Below, in pieces: positions 1-10,563 of a DNA stretch of 64,000 nucleotides. Where the stretch lies: positions 3,616,001 to 3,680,000 of the forward strand of contig NZ_JAMXSR020000002.1 of the NCBI RefSeq assembly GCF_024124765.2. Direction: 5' to 3'. The notes beneath the pieces are model-generated. The model was not told the origin of the DNA, ran no database searches, and saw only the letters and a program-made list of their open reading frames with translations. Every line of letters starts with the position of its first letter. Positions within the stretch are counted from its first letter, which is position 1. The translations under genes were made by a program, and so were the position numbers. The DNA comes from Sphingomonas sp. H160509. GTDB lineage: Bacteria; Pseudomonadota; Alphaproteobacteria; Sphingomonadales; Sphingomonadaceae.

Positions 1-289
1 CTCGGTGCGCAATAACGCGTAATCCCGCTCGACCCCGCCGTTGCGCCCGATCAACACATGGTCAGCCCCGGCAACGCCGCGCTCCGCCAACAGCTCACGC
101 GCCAGCGCCCGCAACCGCCGTTTCATGCGGTTCCGGACGACGGCGTTGCCAATCTTCTTGGTGACGGTGAAGCCGATTCGCATCGTCTCGTCACCGTCAT
201 CGCGGGGGGCGCATGAGCAGGACGAATCCCGGCATCGGTGCGCGCTTCCCCGCATTCGCCGCGAGAAAATCGCGGCGTTTGTCTAGAAT
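1..289 (-). CDS. rnpA: Ribonuclease P protein component (partial, frameshifted)
   Basis: Protein subunit of RNase P, which with the RnpB RNA removes 5' leaders from pre-tRNAs. The reverse strand reads DKRRDFLAANAGKRAPMPGF near the N terminus and then, in another frame, the family signature VRNRMKRRLRALARE. The C terminus runs off the left edge. The two frames join if one C is removed from the six-C run at 204-209, giving MRPRDDGDETMRIGFTV. Because RnpA is essential, this break is most simply a consensus error. The gene follows rpmH directly, the usual order. No ATG, GTG or TTG is in frame after the rpmH stop; ATT at 287-289 or an upstream overlap is possible, so the start is uncertain. Confidence 0.85.
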
Positions 290-291
290 GG

Positions 292-426
292 TTAGGCCGA
301 CAGCTTCTTGCGACCGCGTGCGCGGCGTGCGTGGATCACTGCCCGGCCGCCGACCGTCGCCATCCGTGCGCGGAAGCCGTGACGGCGTGCGCGTACCAGG
401 TTGCTCGGCTGAAAGGTCCGCTTCAT
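292..426 (-). CDS. rpmH: 50S ribosomal protein L34
   Basis: Large-subunit ribosomal protein L34, 44 residues, intact, starting MKRTFQPSNLVRARRHGF and ending ARGRKKLSA. The length and the Lys/Arg-rich sequence match the family throughout. It is the first gene of the leftward rpmH-rnpA pair and ends two bases before the possible rnpA start, so the two are probably cotranscribed. Bases 427-513 hold the upstream region of this pair and the end of the next gene. No clear promoter is visible there. Confidence 0.97.
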   Translation of the reverse strand: MKRTFQPSNLVRARRHGFRARMATVGGRAVIHARRARGRKKLSA

Positions 427-513
427 TGGTCATTCCCTAGGTCATCAAATAGAAAACGGCCGCCACGGGGACGGCCTTGATGGCTGGGCGCTTACGGAAA
501 GGGCGGCGGTAAG

Positions 514-826
514 TCAATTCGCACCCGTCGTAACGGTCGTGTTTTTGGCAGCCTTGGCACGCTCATGCCGTCGCATCGCGCTCTGCCGCCGCATCATCCG
601 ATCGACGAAATGCCCGGTCCGTGGCCAGCGCCGCTTCAGCCGCGCCCATTTGAGCCGTGCCCAGCGCGAATTGCGCAGGACGAGGACCATCCCGCCCGCG
701 AACAGGAAGATACCCGCAGGCCCCGGCAGCGGCGCGAGCAAGGGCGCACTCAGGGATCAACACTATCCCGAGCACCAACTGGCCGAAGCGAAGGACGGGG
801 GAGCGGACTGCTTTCACGGAAGGCAT
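514..826 (-). CDS. Small membrane protein, PGPGW-type
   Basis: Predicted 103-residue inner-membrane protein. It starts MPSVKAVRSPVLRFGQLVLG, has two hydrophobic stretches around residues 15-30 and 33-53 with the motif PLPGPAGIFLFAGG between and within them, and ends in a highly basic cytoplasmic tail. The PLPGP turn between two membrane helices resembles the putative transmembrane PGPGW family, whose function is unknown. The frame is broken at a three-C run (753-755 on the plus strand). Removing one C restores the continuous segment LILSAPLLAPLPGPAG. It is separate from comM, which runs divergently about 120 bases away. Confidence 0.6.
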
Positions 827-947
827 GTGGGTCCGGTGTATTAGGTTCGCAAGACGGCGTGATCGGAGAGTTCCGTGCCGCCTATCCTTGCAGACATGGC
901 AAATCGGGTATGAATAAGGCGTGACGTCGTGTCGCGGGGGAGCGGGC

Positions 948-2081
948 ATGGCGGCGATGGTAGCGACGGTGGCGTATATGGGACTCGAAGCGCGCGCGGT
1001 CGAGGTGCAAGTCCAACTGATTCCAGGACTTCCCGCGTTCAACGTGGTCGGCTTGGCAGACAAGGCGGTCGGCGAAAGTCGCGAACGCGTGCGCGGCGCG
1101 ATCGCCGGGATGGGACTATCGCTGCCGCCGAAACGGATTGCGGTGAACCTGTCGCCCGCCGATCTCCCTAAAGAAGGGTCGCATTTCGATCTTCCTATCG
1201 CGCTGGCGTTGCTGGCGGCGATGGGCGTGGTCGATGCCGAAGCGCTGGCGGATTACGTGATCGTCGGCGAACTAGGGCTCGATGCGCGGATCACCGCGTC
1301 GCCGGGCGTGTTGCTCGCTGCGCTGCATGCGTCGGAAGTGGGGAAGGGGGCTCGTTTGCCCCGCGGCGCAGGGCTCGGAAGCGGCATGGGCGGGCGAGAT
1401 CGAGGTCATCGCCGCGCCGGATCTGCTTTCGTTGCTCAATCACTTCAAGGGCCACGGCCTGCTCAGCCCACCAAAACCGGGAATCGTCGAGCACGCCGAT
1501 CATGGTCCGGACCTGCGTCAGGTGAAAGGGCAGGAGACCGCGAAGCGCGCGCTGGAGATCGCAGCTGCCGGATCGCATAATTTGCTGATGGTAGGCCCGC
1601 CGGGTTCCGGCAAGTCGCTGATGGCCTCGTGCCTGCCCGGGATCCTGCCACCGCTCGACCCGGCCGAGGCACTCGAGGTGTCGATGGTCCAGTCGGTGGC
1701 CGGCACCCTGACCGGCGGTCGCTTGACCCGCACGCGGCCTTTTCGGGCCCCGCATCATTCCGCCTCGATGGCGGCACTCACCGGGGGCGGCTTGAAGGTA
1801 AAGCCGGGGGAGGTGAGCCTTGCGCATCTCGGCGTGCTCTTCCTCGACGAACTCCCGGAGTTCCAGCGCGCCGTCCTCGATTCGCTGCGCCAACCGCTTG
1901 AGACGGGTACGGTCAGCGTTGCCCGCGCCAACGCGCACGTCACCTTTCCTGCCCGTGTCCAATTGATCGCCGCGATGAACCCATGTCGGTGCGGGCATCT
2001 CGGCGATGCGAGTCTGGCCTGCGCGCGAGCCCCGAAATGCGCTGCAGACTACCAGGCGAAGGTGTCGGGTCCGTTGTTGGA
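948..2081 (+). pseudogene. comM: ComM/YifB AAA+ helicase, 5' part, split by prophage
   Basis: First three quarters of ComM (YifB, Mg-chelatase-like AAA+ ATPase), the hexameric helicase that drives branch migration of incoming single-stranded DNA in natural transformation. Visible are the N-terminal Lon-like domain (VEVQVQLIPGLPAFNVVGLA), Walker A (VGPPGSGKSL), Walker B (GVLFLDELPEF) and the zinc-like MNPCRCGHLGD segment. Reading then reaches KVSGPLLD and enters phage DNA, stopping at 2133. The remainder is at 47257-47634. One extra G in the run 1346-1350 separates two frames; without it ALHASEVGKGLVCPAAQGSE is continuous. The start chosen has a GGGGAG site 4 bases upstream; ATG at 957 is an alternative. 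Confidence 0.93.
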
Positions 2082-2103
2082 CCGTAATGAGGCCCTTTTC
2101 AAG
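2065..2103 (+). other. attL of the prophage
   Basis: The left half is host comM (codons for VSGPLLD) and the right half is phage. The crossover dinucleotide GA is at 2080-2081. Seven bases after it begins the attP arm GAGGCCCTTTTCAAG (2089-2103), whose reverse complement with one mismatch lies at attR seven bases before its GA. This exact symmetry fixes the crossover point. Large serine integrases typically use a central dinucleotide flanked by imperfect inverted repeats. Confidence 0.88.
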
Positions 2104-2123
2104 TCAATAGGACGAGTGACTAG

Positions 2124-2151
2124 TTGGTCATGAGGAGCGTTCCGGTATAAT
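2124..2151 (+). promoter_or_regulatory. Sigma70-like promoter of the left-end gene
   Basis: TTGGTC at 2124-2129, a 16-base spacer, and a perfect TATAAT at 2146-2151, followed by AAGGGGG and the ATG of the gene at 2171. It is one of only two phage promoters in the window that look like ordinary host sigma70 sites. Confidence 0.55.
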
Positions 2152-2170
2152 CCGCCGCAAGGGGGATATT

Positions 2171-2521
2171 ATGAACTTTGGCGCTTGGCTGTTGAGCGTG
2201 GACTGGCTTGATCTGCTGGATCACATCGCTTCAATAATGACGGCGGCTGTCGCGGTGTGGGCGTGGTGGCAGTTCGGTTTGCGCCGCCGACGAAACCGAT
2301 CTGCCTTAGAAAATTATTTGAACGGTCTACGCGGAAAGCCTCAATGGGGCACCGACAAAGGCCAAAGGACCATCGTGCATCTCATGGCTGAGCTACGGCA
2401 GACTGAGGCGGAGATAATCGAGGGCGCATTCTCAAGCAGGAAGGTTCAAATTATCCGTGTGCCCGATCCCCGCACGGGATTGGCTGCTGAGATAATGATT
2501 TCGTATAAGGATAACGGTTAG
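2171..2521 (+). CDS. Unknown phage membrane protein
   Basis: 116 residues, not recognised. One hydrophobic segment at residues 16-36 (LDHIASIMTAAVAVWAWWQF) is followed by an Arg-rich stretch (RRRRNR), so the protein is probably anchored with its C-terminal 75 residues in the cytoplasm. The ATG has a strong AAGGGGG site 6 bases upstream and a TATAAT box before it. It is the only rightward gene at the left end and the one closest to attL, a position where phages often carry genes expressed in the lysogen. That role is inference from position. Confidence 0.65.
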   Translation: MNFGAWLLSVDWLDLLDHIASIMTAAVAVWAWWQFGLRRRRNRSALENYLNGLRGKPQWGTDKGQRTIVHLMAELRQTEAEIIEGAFSSRKVQIIRVPDPRTGLAAEIMISYKDNG

Positions 2522-2546
2522 ACCGCGTGCATCTGTAACCGTGGAC

Positions 2547-2765
2547 TCAGCGCGTCGCTGGCTCGATTGTCGCCCAGCCCCTGCACTTGCAGACTGTGCA
2601 TATCAGCCGGGCTTGCGCTCGCCTCACGGTCGCCTGATGACCAACGGCATCAATGAGCGCGCGGCTTCGCACCGTCGCGACGCGATGGCACCGGCATCGA
2701 ATATGGGCGTGCGTGAAGCCTTCGAGGTGCTCGATTAAGAGGCGTTCCGAGTCGGTGCGGACCAT
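2547..2765 (-). CDS. Small Cys-rich protein, possible zinc ribbon
   Basis: 72 residues with the pattern IRCRCHR near residue 22 and ICTVCKCRGW near residue 55, two Cys groups that could bind zinc. It lies at the downstream end of the leftward lysis/tail block, in the same direction as its neighbours and 28 bases after 2794-2925. The ribosome-binding site is weak. I do not recognise the family. The Cys spacing and the operon position are the only support, so it could be a chance reading frame. Confidence 0.4.
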   Translation of the reverse strand: MVRTDSERLLIEHLEGFTHAHIRCRCHRVATVRSRALIDAVGHQATVRRAQARLICTVCKCRGWATIEPATR

Positions 2766-2793
2766 AACTCTAAATAGAACGAAGAGGGAACAT

Positions 2794-2925
2794 TTAGAAG
2801 GGGAACGCCTTGCGCTTGCGCGCCGGAACGATGAGCTTCGCGAGCTTCGCCTTCATATCGTCGGGCAAGTCCGGGTTTTCCACGAACGCCGCCAGTAGGA
2901 TCAAGCGCGCTTGCTCAATCGGCAT
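2794..2925 (-). CDS. Small phage protein, 43 residues
   Basis: Reads MPIEQARLILLAAFVENPDL, then a Lys-rich C terminus (KAKLAKLIVPARKRKAF). Its start overlaps the last 11 bases of the gene at 2915-3332, typical of tightly packed phage operons. No family recognised. A short helical N terminus with a basic tail is all that can be seen. Confidence 0.5.
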   Translation of the reverse strand: MPIEQARLILLAAFVENPDLPDDMKAKLAKLIVPARKRKAFPF

Positions 2926-3332
2926 TTCGAGGCCGGTTTAGCTCTAGGGGTTTTTGCCCTTCGAGCATCCGCACCCGTTCTTTAACGCGGTTCATGTCCG
3001 CTTCGTATGCGTTGTCGCGGGCGTCCTGAGCCGCGTCTGAGCGCTGTAGATCGCCGATGATCTTGGCGCTCGCGCCCTGTCCGGTCTGAAGTCCGTCGAT
3101 CGACTTGCTGAGCGCGCTCACGTCGGCACTCATCCGGGTGACAGTGTTGTTGAGGTTCAAAAGCTGCCCGCCAGCCCAAAGAATGAGGGCAAGGATTACC
3201 GCGCCGATAATCGTTGAGGCGTGCTTAGCGAAGCCACGCTCTTCTGCGGGCGCGAGGGCGGCGAGCGCTGCCACTAGATTAGGATCGGGGGTCGGTGCGG
3301 CGGGGGGCGCGCTTGCGCGGTGCGGTAGCCAT
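2915..3332 (-). CDS. Single-span membrane protein with coiled coil, lysis region
   Basis: 138 residues after removing one C from the six-C run at 3302-3307. There is a Pro/Ala-rich N terminus (ATAPRKRAPAAPTPDPN), a hydrophobic segment at about residues 48-67 (STIIGAVILALILWAGGQLL), then a polar region with heptad-like spacing to the end (VSALSKSIDGLQTGQ and KERVRMLEGQK). This N-in, C-out topology with a coiled coil resembles inner-membrane spanins or accessory lysis proteins, but there is no diagnostic motif. Its ATG shares two bases with the stop codon of the holin-like gene upstream (TAATG), so they are translationally coupled. Confidence 0.55.
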
Positions 3333-3572
3333 TACTCACCGCCTTTATCGGCCTCGGTCGTGTCGCCTTCGATCTTGGGAGTGTTCGAACTCCACGCCGC
3401 CGCCAGCGGGATGAAAAGGGCGATCATCGTATCGACGTGCTCGATATCGAGGGCCTTACCGCCCACCGCCAGCGCTACCGCCGCAATGAGGGGATGCAAG
3501 GGCGCGGCGGGTCGCGCCGTTGCCCAGATAGATGGCGAGTGCCACGGCGTAGGTTTTGAGCTTGGTGATCAT
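3332..3572 (-). CDS. Holin-like small membrane protein
   Basis: 79 residues after removing one C from the run at 3500-3502. It starts MITKLKTYAVALAIYLGNGA and continues LHPLIAAVALAVGGKAL and MIALFIPLAAAW, giving two or three hydrophobic segments and a charged C terminus (TEADKGGE). Size, hydrophobicity and the position after the tail fibre gene fit a holin, but no family signature is visible. The start is 4 bases from a degenerate CAAATA copy of the phage promoter motif. The endolysin is 37 kb away at 40689. Confidence 0.5.
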
Positions 3573-3576
3573 CCCT

Positions 3577-3582
3577 TATTTG
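3577..3582 (-). promoter_or_regulatory. Phage motif, degenerate (CAAATA), before holin-like gene
   Basis: CAAATA lies 4 bases before the ATG at 3572, the same spacing as the other copies, with the first base changed from T to C. Low individual strength; supported by the fixed spacing. Confidence 0.4.
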
Positions 3583-3585
3583 GGG

Positions 3586-3617
3586 AAGGGGAGCCCGTGA
3601 GGCCGATCAAGGCCCCA
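3586..3617 (-). terminator. Hairpin after the long tail fibre gene
   Basis: On the minus strand a stem of about 14 bp can form (GATCCCGTGGGGCC pairing with GGCCTCACGGGCTC) around a TTGATC loop, about 10 bases after the fibre stop codon. No T run follows, so it may stabilise a 3' end or terminate only weakly. Confidence 0.4.
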
Positions 3618-3626
3618 CGGGATCGC

Positions 3627-6600
3627 TCAGGGTTTGTAAGGCCGGTTGTTCGTAACCTGATGATACTTGAACCAAGTCGAACCGGCTTGCCCCGGACCCT
3701 TCGCGGTTTCGGCGGTGAGCTTTTCCTGAAAACGAGCTTCCGCGATCGTAACGGCTTGGTCGATATCCGTTCCGGTCATCCCCAAATCCTTGATGATCGC
3801 GGGGCCTGCTAGAAGCTGATCCATCGCCTGCCCGTCGCGGTCATAGGTCTGCCCTTCGTTCGTGTAGGTATCCCACGAAGGCGCGGGGCGCGCGGCCTGC
3901 ACCGCCGCGAACGTCTGGTGAAGCTTCGAGACATCGCCGCCAGCCGCCCGAATTTCCGCCTCAGTCCAATAGCTGGTGAGGTAGTCGGAACCCGATGCGT
4001 TGATAAGCAAGCCGTCCTTAACGCGACCGATCATCCGCTTACGGTGCATCGCAAGCAACCACTCGATCACCGCCTTAACCTTTGGCGAAGCGGCCTTGAG
4101 CGCGTCGATAAAGCCGATCTTGTTCGCCGCATGAAGCGCGCTCAGCCAATAGCCCGAAAAGAAGTCATGGCAATGAACGCCAATGTCGGTGAACTGGCAC
4201 GGTCCAAAGCGAGCCGCACCCGCGAACACTGCTGAGCGCTGGTCAATCTCGCCGCCGATCATGATGTTGGCGGGCGGGTTGAGGAAACCGGGCGTCGCGG
4301 CATACCAGAGATCGTAGAACGTCTCGAAGTCGAACGTGATAAAGTCCATCACTTCCGCGCGGCTGTAGAGGCGATCCGAGTTGTTAGACGCCGTTTTCCA
4401 CGCAAGGGCGGTGTGCATGAACTTCCATGCCGCGCCACGCTCGTAAAACTCGGTCGCGCTATCCTGCTTGCCGAGAATGACGTTATCGTAGAGCTTCGCC
4501 TGATCGAAGAACCGGTGCCCAAGGAACGCAAACTCAGGCGTTTGCCAGAGCATCGAACCCCAATGCGGCAACTGGTGAGCGTGCGCCTCATCGATCATGT
4601 TGGTGCCGAAAATCGGGCGATCGGAAGCCATGCCCGCGTAAGGAACCTTGACGCGAAGCGGCGACGCCGACGACTGCCATTCGTATTGGCGTCCGCCCTG
4701 CGCGTAATAAGCCTGAGACGCGGGAGTCGCGCCCTGTCCGGGGCCATAGTAGTGGTTCCGCATCGTGATGTTGCGGCGCATGTTGCCCTTAAAGAGCGGA
4801 CGGTTGCGGCCCCCCTCGAAGGAATGGAACGGGTCCGACACATAGCCGGTGAGGTAGTCGAGGCTAATCGACTTCATCGAACGGCCATCGTGAGGGCGCT
4901 TAGCGTTCACGTCGCGAACATACTCCGCCACCATTTCCGGCATGATCTGGCGATCGTCGCGCGCACCGCCCGGACCCGTCACGGGGCTGCGCCCCATCTG
5001 GTTGAACGGCGTGTATTTCAGCCAAATACCAGCGTTCGGAACGATGCCGTCCGCCGCGTAAACGCTGCCCCTTCCACGGGTCTTGAGTGTTGGCACCCGC
5101 CGTGATGATGTCGTTGTAAGTCGTCGGCTCCCACGACATTGCGCGATAGTTCGCAAAGCCGTTCGCCTGCCCGTCGCCGAAAACGCGAGCGTCGCCGCCG
5201 TTGACGGAAAAGCCCGTCTTAGCCGCGAACGGAACGCGCATGTCGTAAGCGGGGACGTTCTTCCAAACATCGGCTTGCGAGTAAGCAACCGGCTCATGCG
5301 AGCGCCAGATAACGCCCGAACGGGTCGTGCCGAACGGGTTCCACTGGTTGTTAGCCGTGATGATCGCGACGCCGCGACCGTCGTAAGAACCCTGCCAAGC
5401 GGGCTTGCGGTTCGCTGAGTTAAGCGGCTCGCCGTTCGGCATTTCGATGCGCGAAAGCACGGTGCCGTTCACGTCCTCGATCCGCCACTTATGCGGCACC
5501 ATGTAAGAGTCCTTGCCGGTCGGATCGCCGAACGGGTTGTAAGGCATGGTTGCCGCATCCCAATCGTAACCGAACTGGAACTGCACATACGTGCCGATGC
5601 GGATGCCTTCGCAATAATAAGCGATGCCGTTAATGACGGGAACCGGGCCTTGCGGTAGAACCTCGGTCCAAGTCGGCTGAGACGTGTAAAGGTTCGCGTC
5701 CTCAAACTTGCAATTCTGAGCGCTAGGCTTCGTCATTACAAGTTGCGCCGGATGCGCGACGCCTACGCCCGTGCTCCAATCCTCAAGAACCGCCTTGTAA
5801 GCGCGTCCAGCCGGAACAACCATTTCACCAACCACGATTTCGATATCGTAAGTCTGAATGCCGTTCGCGGTGTAGGTGAGGTGATAAGCGGGCTGGTTGG
5901 TAGTGATCGCGCGCGCGTCAACGACAAGCGCTTGCAAGTCGGCGCTCGTGATCGGGCCATCGCTAACCGCCTCGAAGTTGCTTTGCACGGCGGGCTTACC
6001 GACATCGAGAGCGAGGTATTCGATTTCGAGGTTATTGACGCCCTGCGAAGTGTTGCCAACCGATGCGTTGATTTCGAGCGCCGCAACGCTCGCAATGCGC
6101 GGCTTGCTGGTCGCCTGCTTTGTCTCGCCGATCTTTGTGCCGTTCACGTAGAAGTTTACCGAACCGCCCGCGCCTGTCGGGTTGTCGATCCATTCGGCTT
6201 CGTAAAGCTGGTTGGTGCCGAGAGCGCGCAAGTCGCTTGAGTCGCTCGTGATATTCTCGGTCGAGCCGTTGCGATGGATTTTAAGCTGTAGCGTCGAGCC
6301 ATCCCAATAAGGCCCGAACGTCAAACCGCCCGTCGAATAGTCCATCAAGTTCATAAGGATGGCTTCCGCTCCGGTGTTCGGAATAACGCCCTTCCACTTC
6401 ATCCGCATGGTCGGCGGGGTCTGTGTCGTGACTTCGTTAGCCGACGAACCGAAATCGAGGCCCAGCGCGTCCGTGAAAAGGTAAGAGCCGTTGTTTACGA
6501 CAACATGGCCGTTGCGGAAGTCAAAGCCGGTGCCCGACTTGTTGAAGCCCGCCATAGACGGCACGGCATCCCCAACGGCGGGGTAAGGTGCGCCAGTGCC

Positions 6601-7392
6601 GCCCATCGTCCACTTGGTCGAAGTCGGCACAACAATGCCGGTCTTGCGCTCAATCCGAATGGGGAGGGCTTCCGGGATGTTGACGGTGAAGTCTGCGCTT
6701 GATCCGCCGACGAAGATGCCAAGCGGAATGATGGTGCCGGGGGTGCCGTAAATGGTCGAGCTACCCGACAAATCGATCGGCTCGCTAGGAACCTCGGGTT
6801 GCGGAAGCGGGGCGTTCGTGAGGCCAAGCGTGATCGCATAACCGGAGGTCGTCGCCTTGATCCAAAGGCCGATGCCAGCGTTGGGCTTGTCGTAAGGCAA
6901 CACGACTTGCGACGACTGAGTAAGGGTGATGCCGGGATCGCCGGTCGCGACGGGAACAATGAGGTTCACGCCTGAGCCGCCAGCGGGCTGGCCTGCATAC
7001 TCGGTAAGGCCGATCACCGCGCCAAAGCCGACATCGCCGTTTTTGCCTGCGGGGCCGGTCGCGCCTGCGGGTCCAGCCGGTCCAGCGGGGCCGCGCGAAG
7101 CGTCCACAAGATCACCGGCAATATCGATGATTTCGTTTACCTTGACGCTCAGATTGTAGTTGTCGGGCTGCAACGGCGCGAACGTGTAGTCGAGGCCGGA
7201 TGCGGTCGCGCCTGAGAAAGGCTTAGCGAGCGTGAGCGAGTTTGCGCCGTTGATCGACGCAACCGGGTAGCTCATCCCTTCGATGATAAGCAAAACGCCG
7301 GGGTAGTTAACCGCCCAATTGGTGCCCGCACCAGTAACCTGAGTGGAGTTGTTCGTAAGGGCAACGGTGCCGGTCGATTCAAAAATAGCCAT
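3627..7392 (-). CDS. Long tail fibre / receptor-binding protein
   Basis: About 1254 residues after removing one C from the run at 5068-5071. In order: an N-terminal attachment domain (MAIFESTGTVALTNNSTQVT to about residue 95), a short collagen-like stretch (GPAGPAGPAGATGPAGKNG), a beta-rich region, a LamG/concanavalin-like region near residues 290-480 (MRMKWKGVIPNTGAEAILMN; WIDNPTGAGGSVNFYVNGTK), then a large C-terminal region with no recognised fold (FITFDFETFYDLWYAATPGF). This architecture fits a trimeric side fibre or tail spike that binds surface polysaccharide; enzymatic activity is possible but unproven. The ATG at 7392 is chosen because TAAATA lies 4 bases upstream. Confidence 0.8.
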
Positions 7393-7396
7393 ACGG

Positions 7397-7402
7397 TATT
7401 TA
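7397..7402 (-). promoter_or_regulatory. TAAATA motif of the tail fibre gene
   Basis: Context AATAAATACCGT then ATG at 7392. It is separated from the preceding stop codon (7432) by an intergenic gap of about 40 bases, so here the motif is not simply a stop codon. Confidence 0.65.
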
Positions 7403-7431
7403 TTAAGATGACGCGGCACCCCGCCCGAACC

Positions 7432-10400
7432 TTAGCGTCCGATCGCAAACCAATCGAAGCCGTCAAGATACTGATCATCACGACGTGCCGCCTGAGTGGC
7501 GACGACTGCGCCGCTTGTCGTGGGCTGTCCGATGATCTGAATCCAAAGATCGCGTTCGTTGTTGAACACGGCCAAGTAAGGCGTTGCCGAAAAACTGAGA
7601 CAGATATTCGGGAACGGGATCGGGAAGTTTACCGGAAACGTAAGCTCGTTGCGGATGACTTGGCGGAAGCGCCCCCATTGCATGATCATGCCGCCCGGTA
7701 GCATCTGATAGCCGCCGCTCGGGTCGAGGAGCGATTGCTTGTTGACGAACTCGAAGTCGATCGCGCCCGGAACAAGCTTATCGACACGGACATTGGGCAT
7801 GTAAACGCCCTGAGCATCCGAATAGAAAACCTGTTGAGGGGCCGCTTTGGCTGTTCGCGGTGATGCGGAAGCTATCAGCAAGGAAGTTGATAGCCGACAC
7901 GCCGTTTTCGATCGCGATGCCCATGCCCGCGATATACTTTTCACCGTTTTGCGTCGTCTGCACTTTAAGCGTGTATTCTGCGCCGATGCCATCAACCTTA
8001 GAAGCATAGGTGCTGAAGTTCTCTTGAAGCTGCGCATAGTTCATGTTGTCGAGGCGTGCGGTAAGGCTTCGCGTTTCTTCCGCGCGGGCTTCGTTGGCGT
8101 TCGCCGCCGTCTCTTGGGTCGTCTGGATCACGCCGTAAACGGCATCAACGCGACGATCGACGCCGCCCACGCTATCCGCGATGTCGCCGACGTAGCGCCC
8201 CAAGGCGTCGTAAGACGATGAAATCGTATCGATGCGCCCCGCCGTCGCTTCGTTCGCATCAACAACCGTCTTTTCAACGGTCTGAATAGCCGCTTCACGC
8301 GCGAGCTTTTCGCCGTTGATTTCGGTTTCAAACTTGACGCCAAGCTCTTCGATCGTGGTTCCGATCGCGCCGTTATTGTCCGCGATGATCTGCTTAACGT
8401 CGTTGATCTGCCCGCTAATCGTCTCACCAATCGAGTTGGTAAGATCGATTTCCATCTGGTCGATCGACTCCGCTAGAACCTTGTCGCCTTCCGCGCGAAC
8501 CCGGCGTTCCTCAACCATGCCCGCCGATGCGCTTTCGCCATACTTTGCGATCGTGGAAACAATCTGTTCCGCCATCGCAACCTTGGTGTTGGCGATCGTC
8601 CGGTTAACTTCGAGAAAGCCCGCCTCAACGGTATCCTCGCCGTTCTTAACCCGGCTGGTAAGCTGCGTGATTTCCTCAGCGATCACCGCGCCGTTTTCGT
8701 CAATGCGCGTGCCAAGTGACGTGATCGCTACGGCATTCTTGTCGCTGAGCGCCTTCGATGCCTTGAGGATCGCACCGCTGCCCTTGAGGTGGAGCGCCGA
8801 CACGTTGTCGATTGGCGTCTGCAAAAGCGGCCCGACAAGATCGGGAAGCTGAGTGCGAACCTTGTCTACGTTGTCCTTCGCGTCGCTGGCGTTCTTAACC
8901 GCTTCATCAAGCTTCGCCCCGTCGATCGGGCTCAGGTCCGCAACGCTGGTCGGCTGTCCCGCGTCCAGCTTGGCGATACGCGCAAGGGCGTCCAGCACCG
9001 GTTGGCGGTTCGTGTAATAGCCGACGAAGCGGGCGCGGAACGTCGCGCCATCAATCGTGGTGTCACGCTCGATATCGCTGAGCGCCGGGTTGAGGGTGGC
9101 GATGTAGGCGGTAAGGGCCGCGTAGGCGTCCGCTAGGCCCCTGAGCGTCCGCGTTGAGGCCACGGGCGCGAGCTTCCGCGACAATGCCCTGAGCTTCCGC
9201 CGTGATGGCCTCATATTCGGTGAGCAAGGCGCGCTTTTCAGTGCGGTCGAGGATCGAATCCTTAACCGCGTCATCAAGCCGCTTGATCGCCAGCAACGAC
9301 GATGCGCGAGCCGCCTCAGCGCGTTCCTTTGCGGCCTTCGCCGCCGCGATCAACGCCAGTAGATCGGCACCCTCAGCGTAGATCGCGGGGCTGATTTCGG
9401 TCGCTGAGTGAACCGCCCAAACCGGGGTATGCCCGATAACGACTTTCCACGATGGCGACGCCGGGGCTTCGAGCGCGATTGTGTCGGGGAGCACGAACGG
9501 TGCCGCTGAGCCGTCGCTTGCGAGCTTACCGGGGGGCCTTGGTCGAGTTGTTCGGTGCGAGGTGAAGGACGCCCTTCGAATCCGTGATTAGCAGGCGCGA
9601 CGAAGCGAAAGCGTATTCCCGCACAAGATCGCCGATCGTCGCGTTTTCGGTTTTGTAGAGCGAAGCCAAGCGGGTGCCGGTGGTGAAGCTCGAAGCGATG
9701 CGCGCGGGCACGATGCCTGAGCGCTTCACAAGCTCGCCAGCGATAGCCGTAGCGGTCATGGGGGTGCCGATGTCGGCGGTGATCTTGGCGTTGCCGGGAT
9801 CGCCACCAAGGCGGAACATGCCAGCGCTTGGGCACGATGCCCACTCACCCGGCTTGAGGGGAAGCGCCACAAGCGCCGCGTAGCTGGTCGCGACCGTCGC
9901 CGGGGCACCAAGGCTGAGCGCGCTCGAATATACCGCGTTGATCGGCGTCGCCGCGTAGGCGTTCACCTGATAGATGAACTTGATGGTATCGAACCGCACC
10001 GGTTCTACGTTGACGCACTCGCCGAATGAGATCGGCTTGAGCTTGCCCGTGATCGCGCTAGGCCCTTCGAGCCCGCCCGTTCCCGCGTAGGTCCGATCAA
10101 GCAACTCACGGTTAAGCTGAGCCTCAGCCCCCAAGAGAGAGAAACGCGCCGTGCGGCTGTCCGCTTCGATGAAAGGGCCGATCTTGCCCGCGTAGGTCTG
10201 GCGGTAGGCGGAAAAGGGAACGCCCATTTCGCCAACCCAGATTGTCGCATCCGCGCCGTCGAAGTCGAGCTTGCCCCAATGCTTATTGTCGAGGGTGCGG
10301 CTAAGGATTAGATCAACCTGCCCGTAAGACACGGTTAGGGGCTGAGTGCGACCGTCGCCCCAATAGCTGATAGAATGTTCGGGATCACCAGTAATCGCGG

Positions 10401-10524
10401 GAACCCAAACTTTACCGTCAAGGAAAACGCCCTCAGCCTTGGCGTGAGCCGCCGACAAGCGAACGACATTGATAAGCTTCGTGTCCGGGTTAACGGCGCT
10501 GATTTCGATAAGGATATTCCGCAT
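7432..10524 (-). CDS. Tail tip / host-specificity protein
   Basis: 1029 residues after removing one base from each of three G/C runs (7838-7841, 9138-9141, 9531-9536). The N-terminal third (MRNILIEISAVNPDTKLINV; YAGKIGPFIEADSRTARFSL) resembles distal tail proteins of Sphingomonad and Rhodobacter-type siphophages. The middle is a long alpha-helical segment (ALIAAAKAAKERAEAARASS), and residues 450-880 have repeated motifs such as TQETAANANEARAEE typical of the coiled-coil part of phage J proteins. The C terminus is compact and hydrophobic. It lies between two tail genes, in the normal place for the tip protein. Functional assignment is by order and architecture. Confidence 0.75.
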
Positions 10525-10528
10525 ACGA

Positions 10529-10534
10529 TATTTA
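10529..10534 (-). promoter_or_regulatory. TAAATA motif of the tail tip gene
   Basis: Context GCATAAATATCGT then ATG at 10524; 30 bases after the previous stop codon. The -10-like core is preceded by CA, giving CATAAATA, one base from the T4 late consensus TATAAATA. Confidence 0.65.
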
Positions 10535-10563
10535 TGCGGTTTGCTGGATCGGTAGGCGGACGC

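Noticed and set aside
2541..2738. 65-codon plus-strand frame
   Set aside because: No ribosome-binding site and shares DNA with a Cys-patterned frame on the other strand that fits the operon better.
2772..2777. TAAATA on the plus strand
   Set aside because: No rightward gene follows; the copy is not at a start codon, so it is probably chance.
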